Assembly: GCA_020717935.1 (NCBI GenBank)
Contig: DYDK01000115.1
Location: forward strand, 1 to 5,823
From: Desulfocapsa sp.
GTDB taxonomy: Bacteria; Desulfobacterota; Desulfobulbia; Desulfobulbales; Desulfocapsaceae
Direction: 5' to 3'
Length of the DNA: 5,823 nucleotides
Both the position numbers and the translations under genes were made by a program. Below are positions 5,666 through 5,823 of the stretch, in pieces. The notes under the pieces are model-generated. The model was given only the letters and a program-made list of their open reading frames with translations. It was not told where the DNA came from and ran no database searches. Numbering within the stretch: position 1 is the first letter of the stretch; the number at the start of each line of letters is the position of its first letter.

Positions 5666-5710
5666 TAGTCTCGCAGGTAAGCGAAGACTCCGAAACGACC
5701 GGATTATCAT
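5661..5710 (+). repeat. 50-bp dispersed repeat, copy B, at the stop of the cysteine-cluster gene
   Basis: This is the inverted partner of 169-218, with two differences in 50 bp. The match begins at 5661, so the TGA stop (5663-5665) is part of the repeat. It can fold as AGTCTCGC (5667-5674) with GCG-A-AGACT (5681-5689) around AGGTAA, then TCCG/CGGA (5689-5692/5700-5703). Unlike copy A it has no palindromic extension on its far side. Confidence 0.8.
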
Positions 5711-5734
5711 ATTCCTGAATCCGTGGCACAAAAT

Positions 5735-5823
5735 ATGCATGCCGTTTTGTACAAGCAAAAACAGGGTGTCGCCATCCAGCTACCAGCCAGTAAAGATATT
5801 TTTTCCGATTATTCCACTACCAA
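5735..5823 (+). CDS. Possible partial gene running off the right edge
   Basis: A frame is open from after TAA at 5678-5680 to the end of the window. Possible starts are ATG 5735-5737 or GTG 5723-5725, neither with a Shine-Dalgarno site. The visible peptide (MHAVLYKQKQGVAIQLPASK...) has a protein-like mix of residues but matches no family I recognise. With under 35 codons visible it may be chance. Confidence 0.25.
   Translation, partial: MHAVLYKQKQGVAIQLPASKDIFSDYSTT

Noticed and set aside
1..5823. CRISPR array, toxin-antitoxin pair, phage or defence genes
   Set aside because: No regularly spaced repeats and no matching protein families were found on either strand.

Overview
The window looks like chromosome from a Gram-negative, diderm bacterium, most likely a Desulfobacterota-type (former deltaproteobacterial) anaerobe. 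The evidence is the mlaEFD outer-membrane lipid transport genes, the style of the biotin synthase, a small CxxC..CC cysteine-cluster protein, and dispersed palindromic repeats of the 'TCATTTCGA' kind. The lineage is inferred from protein flavour, not proven. Most of the window is housekeeping sequence. I do not see a convincing new multi-gene system. The unusual material lies in the repeats, the gene junctions and one enzyme's metal ligands.

Left block (1-3344, minus strand). A compact operon reads right to left: mlaE (permease), mlaF (ATPase), mlaD (MCE substrate-binding subunit), then bioB (biotin synthase). mlaE and mlaF are joined through a 5-codon minicistron with ATGA overlaps on both sides. 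mlaF and mlaD overlap as TAATG. bioB follows after about 54 bp. A promoter ahead of mlaE appears to be tandemly duplicated (14-bp unit). MlaA, MlaB and MlaC are not in the window. Downstream of bioB is a large imperfect palindrome whose bioB-proximal arm is a 50-bp repeat.

Middle (3409-4255). A tRNA-Leu(UAA) gene has its own promoter on the plus strand. It faces a MarC-family membrane protein gene on the minus strand, and a hairpin terminator lies between the two converging units.

Right block (4412-4939) is transposon debris: an 87-bp mini-element with perfect 19-bp inverted ends, the frameshifted C-terminal end of an IS4-type transposase starting directly beside it, and a roughly 121-bp MITE-like element flanked by TAA on both sides. 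About 200 bp without a recognisable gene follow.

Right end (5138-5823). A YkgJ-like cysteine-cluster protein gene ends exactly in a second copy of the 50-bp repeat, inverted relative to the copy after bioB. In both cases the repeat starts at the gene's stop codon. A possible partial gene runs off the right edge.
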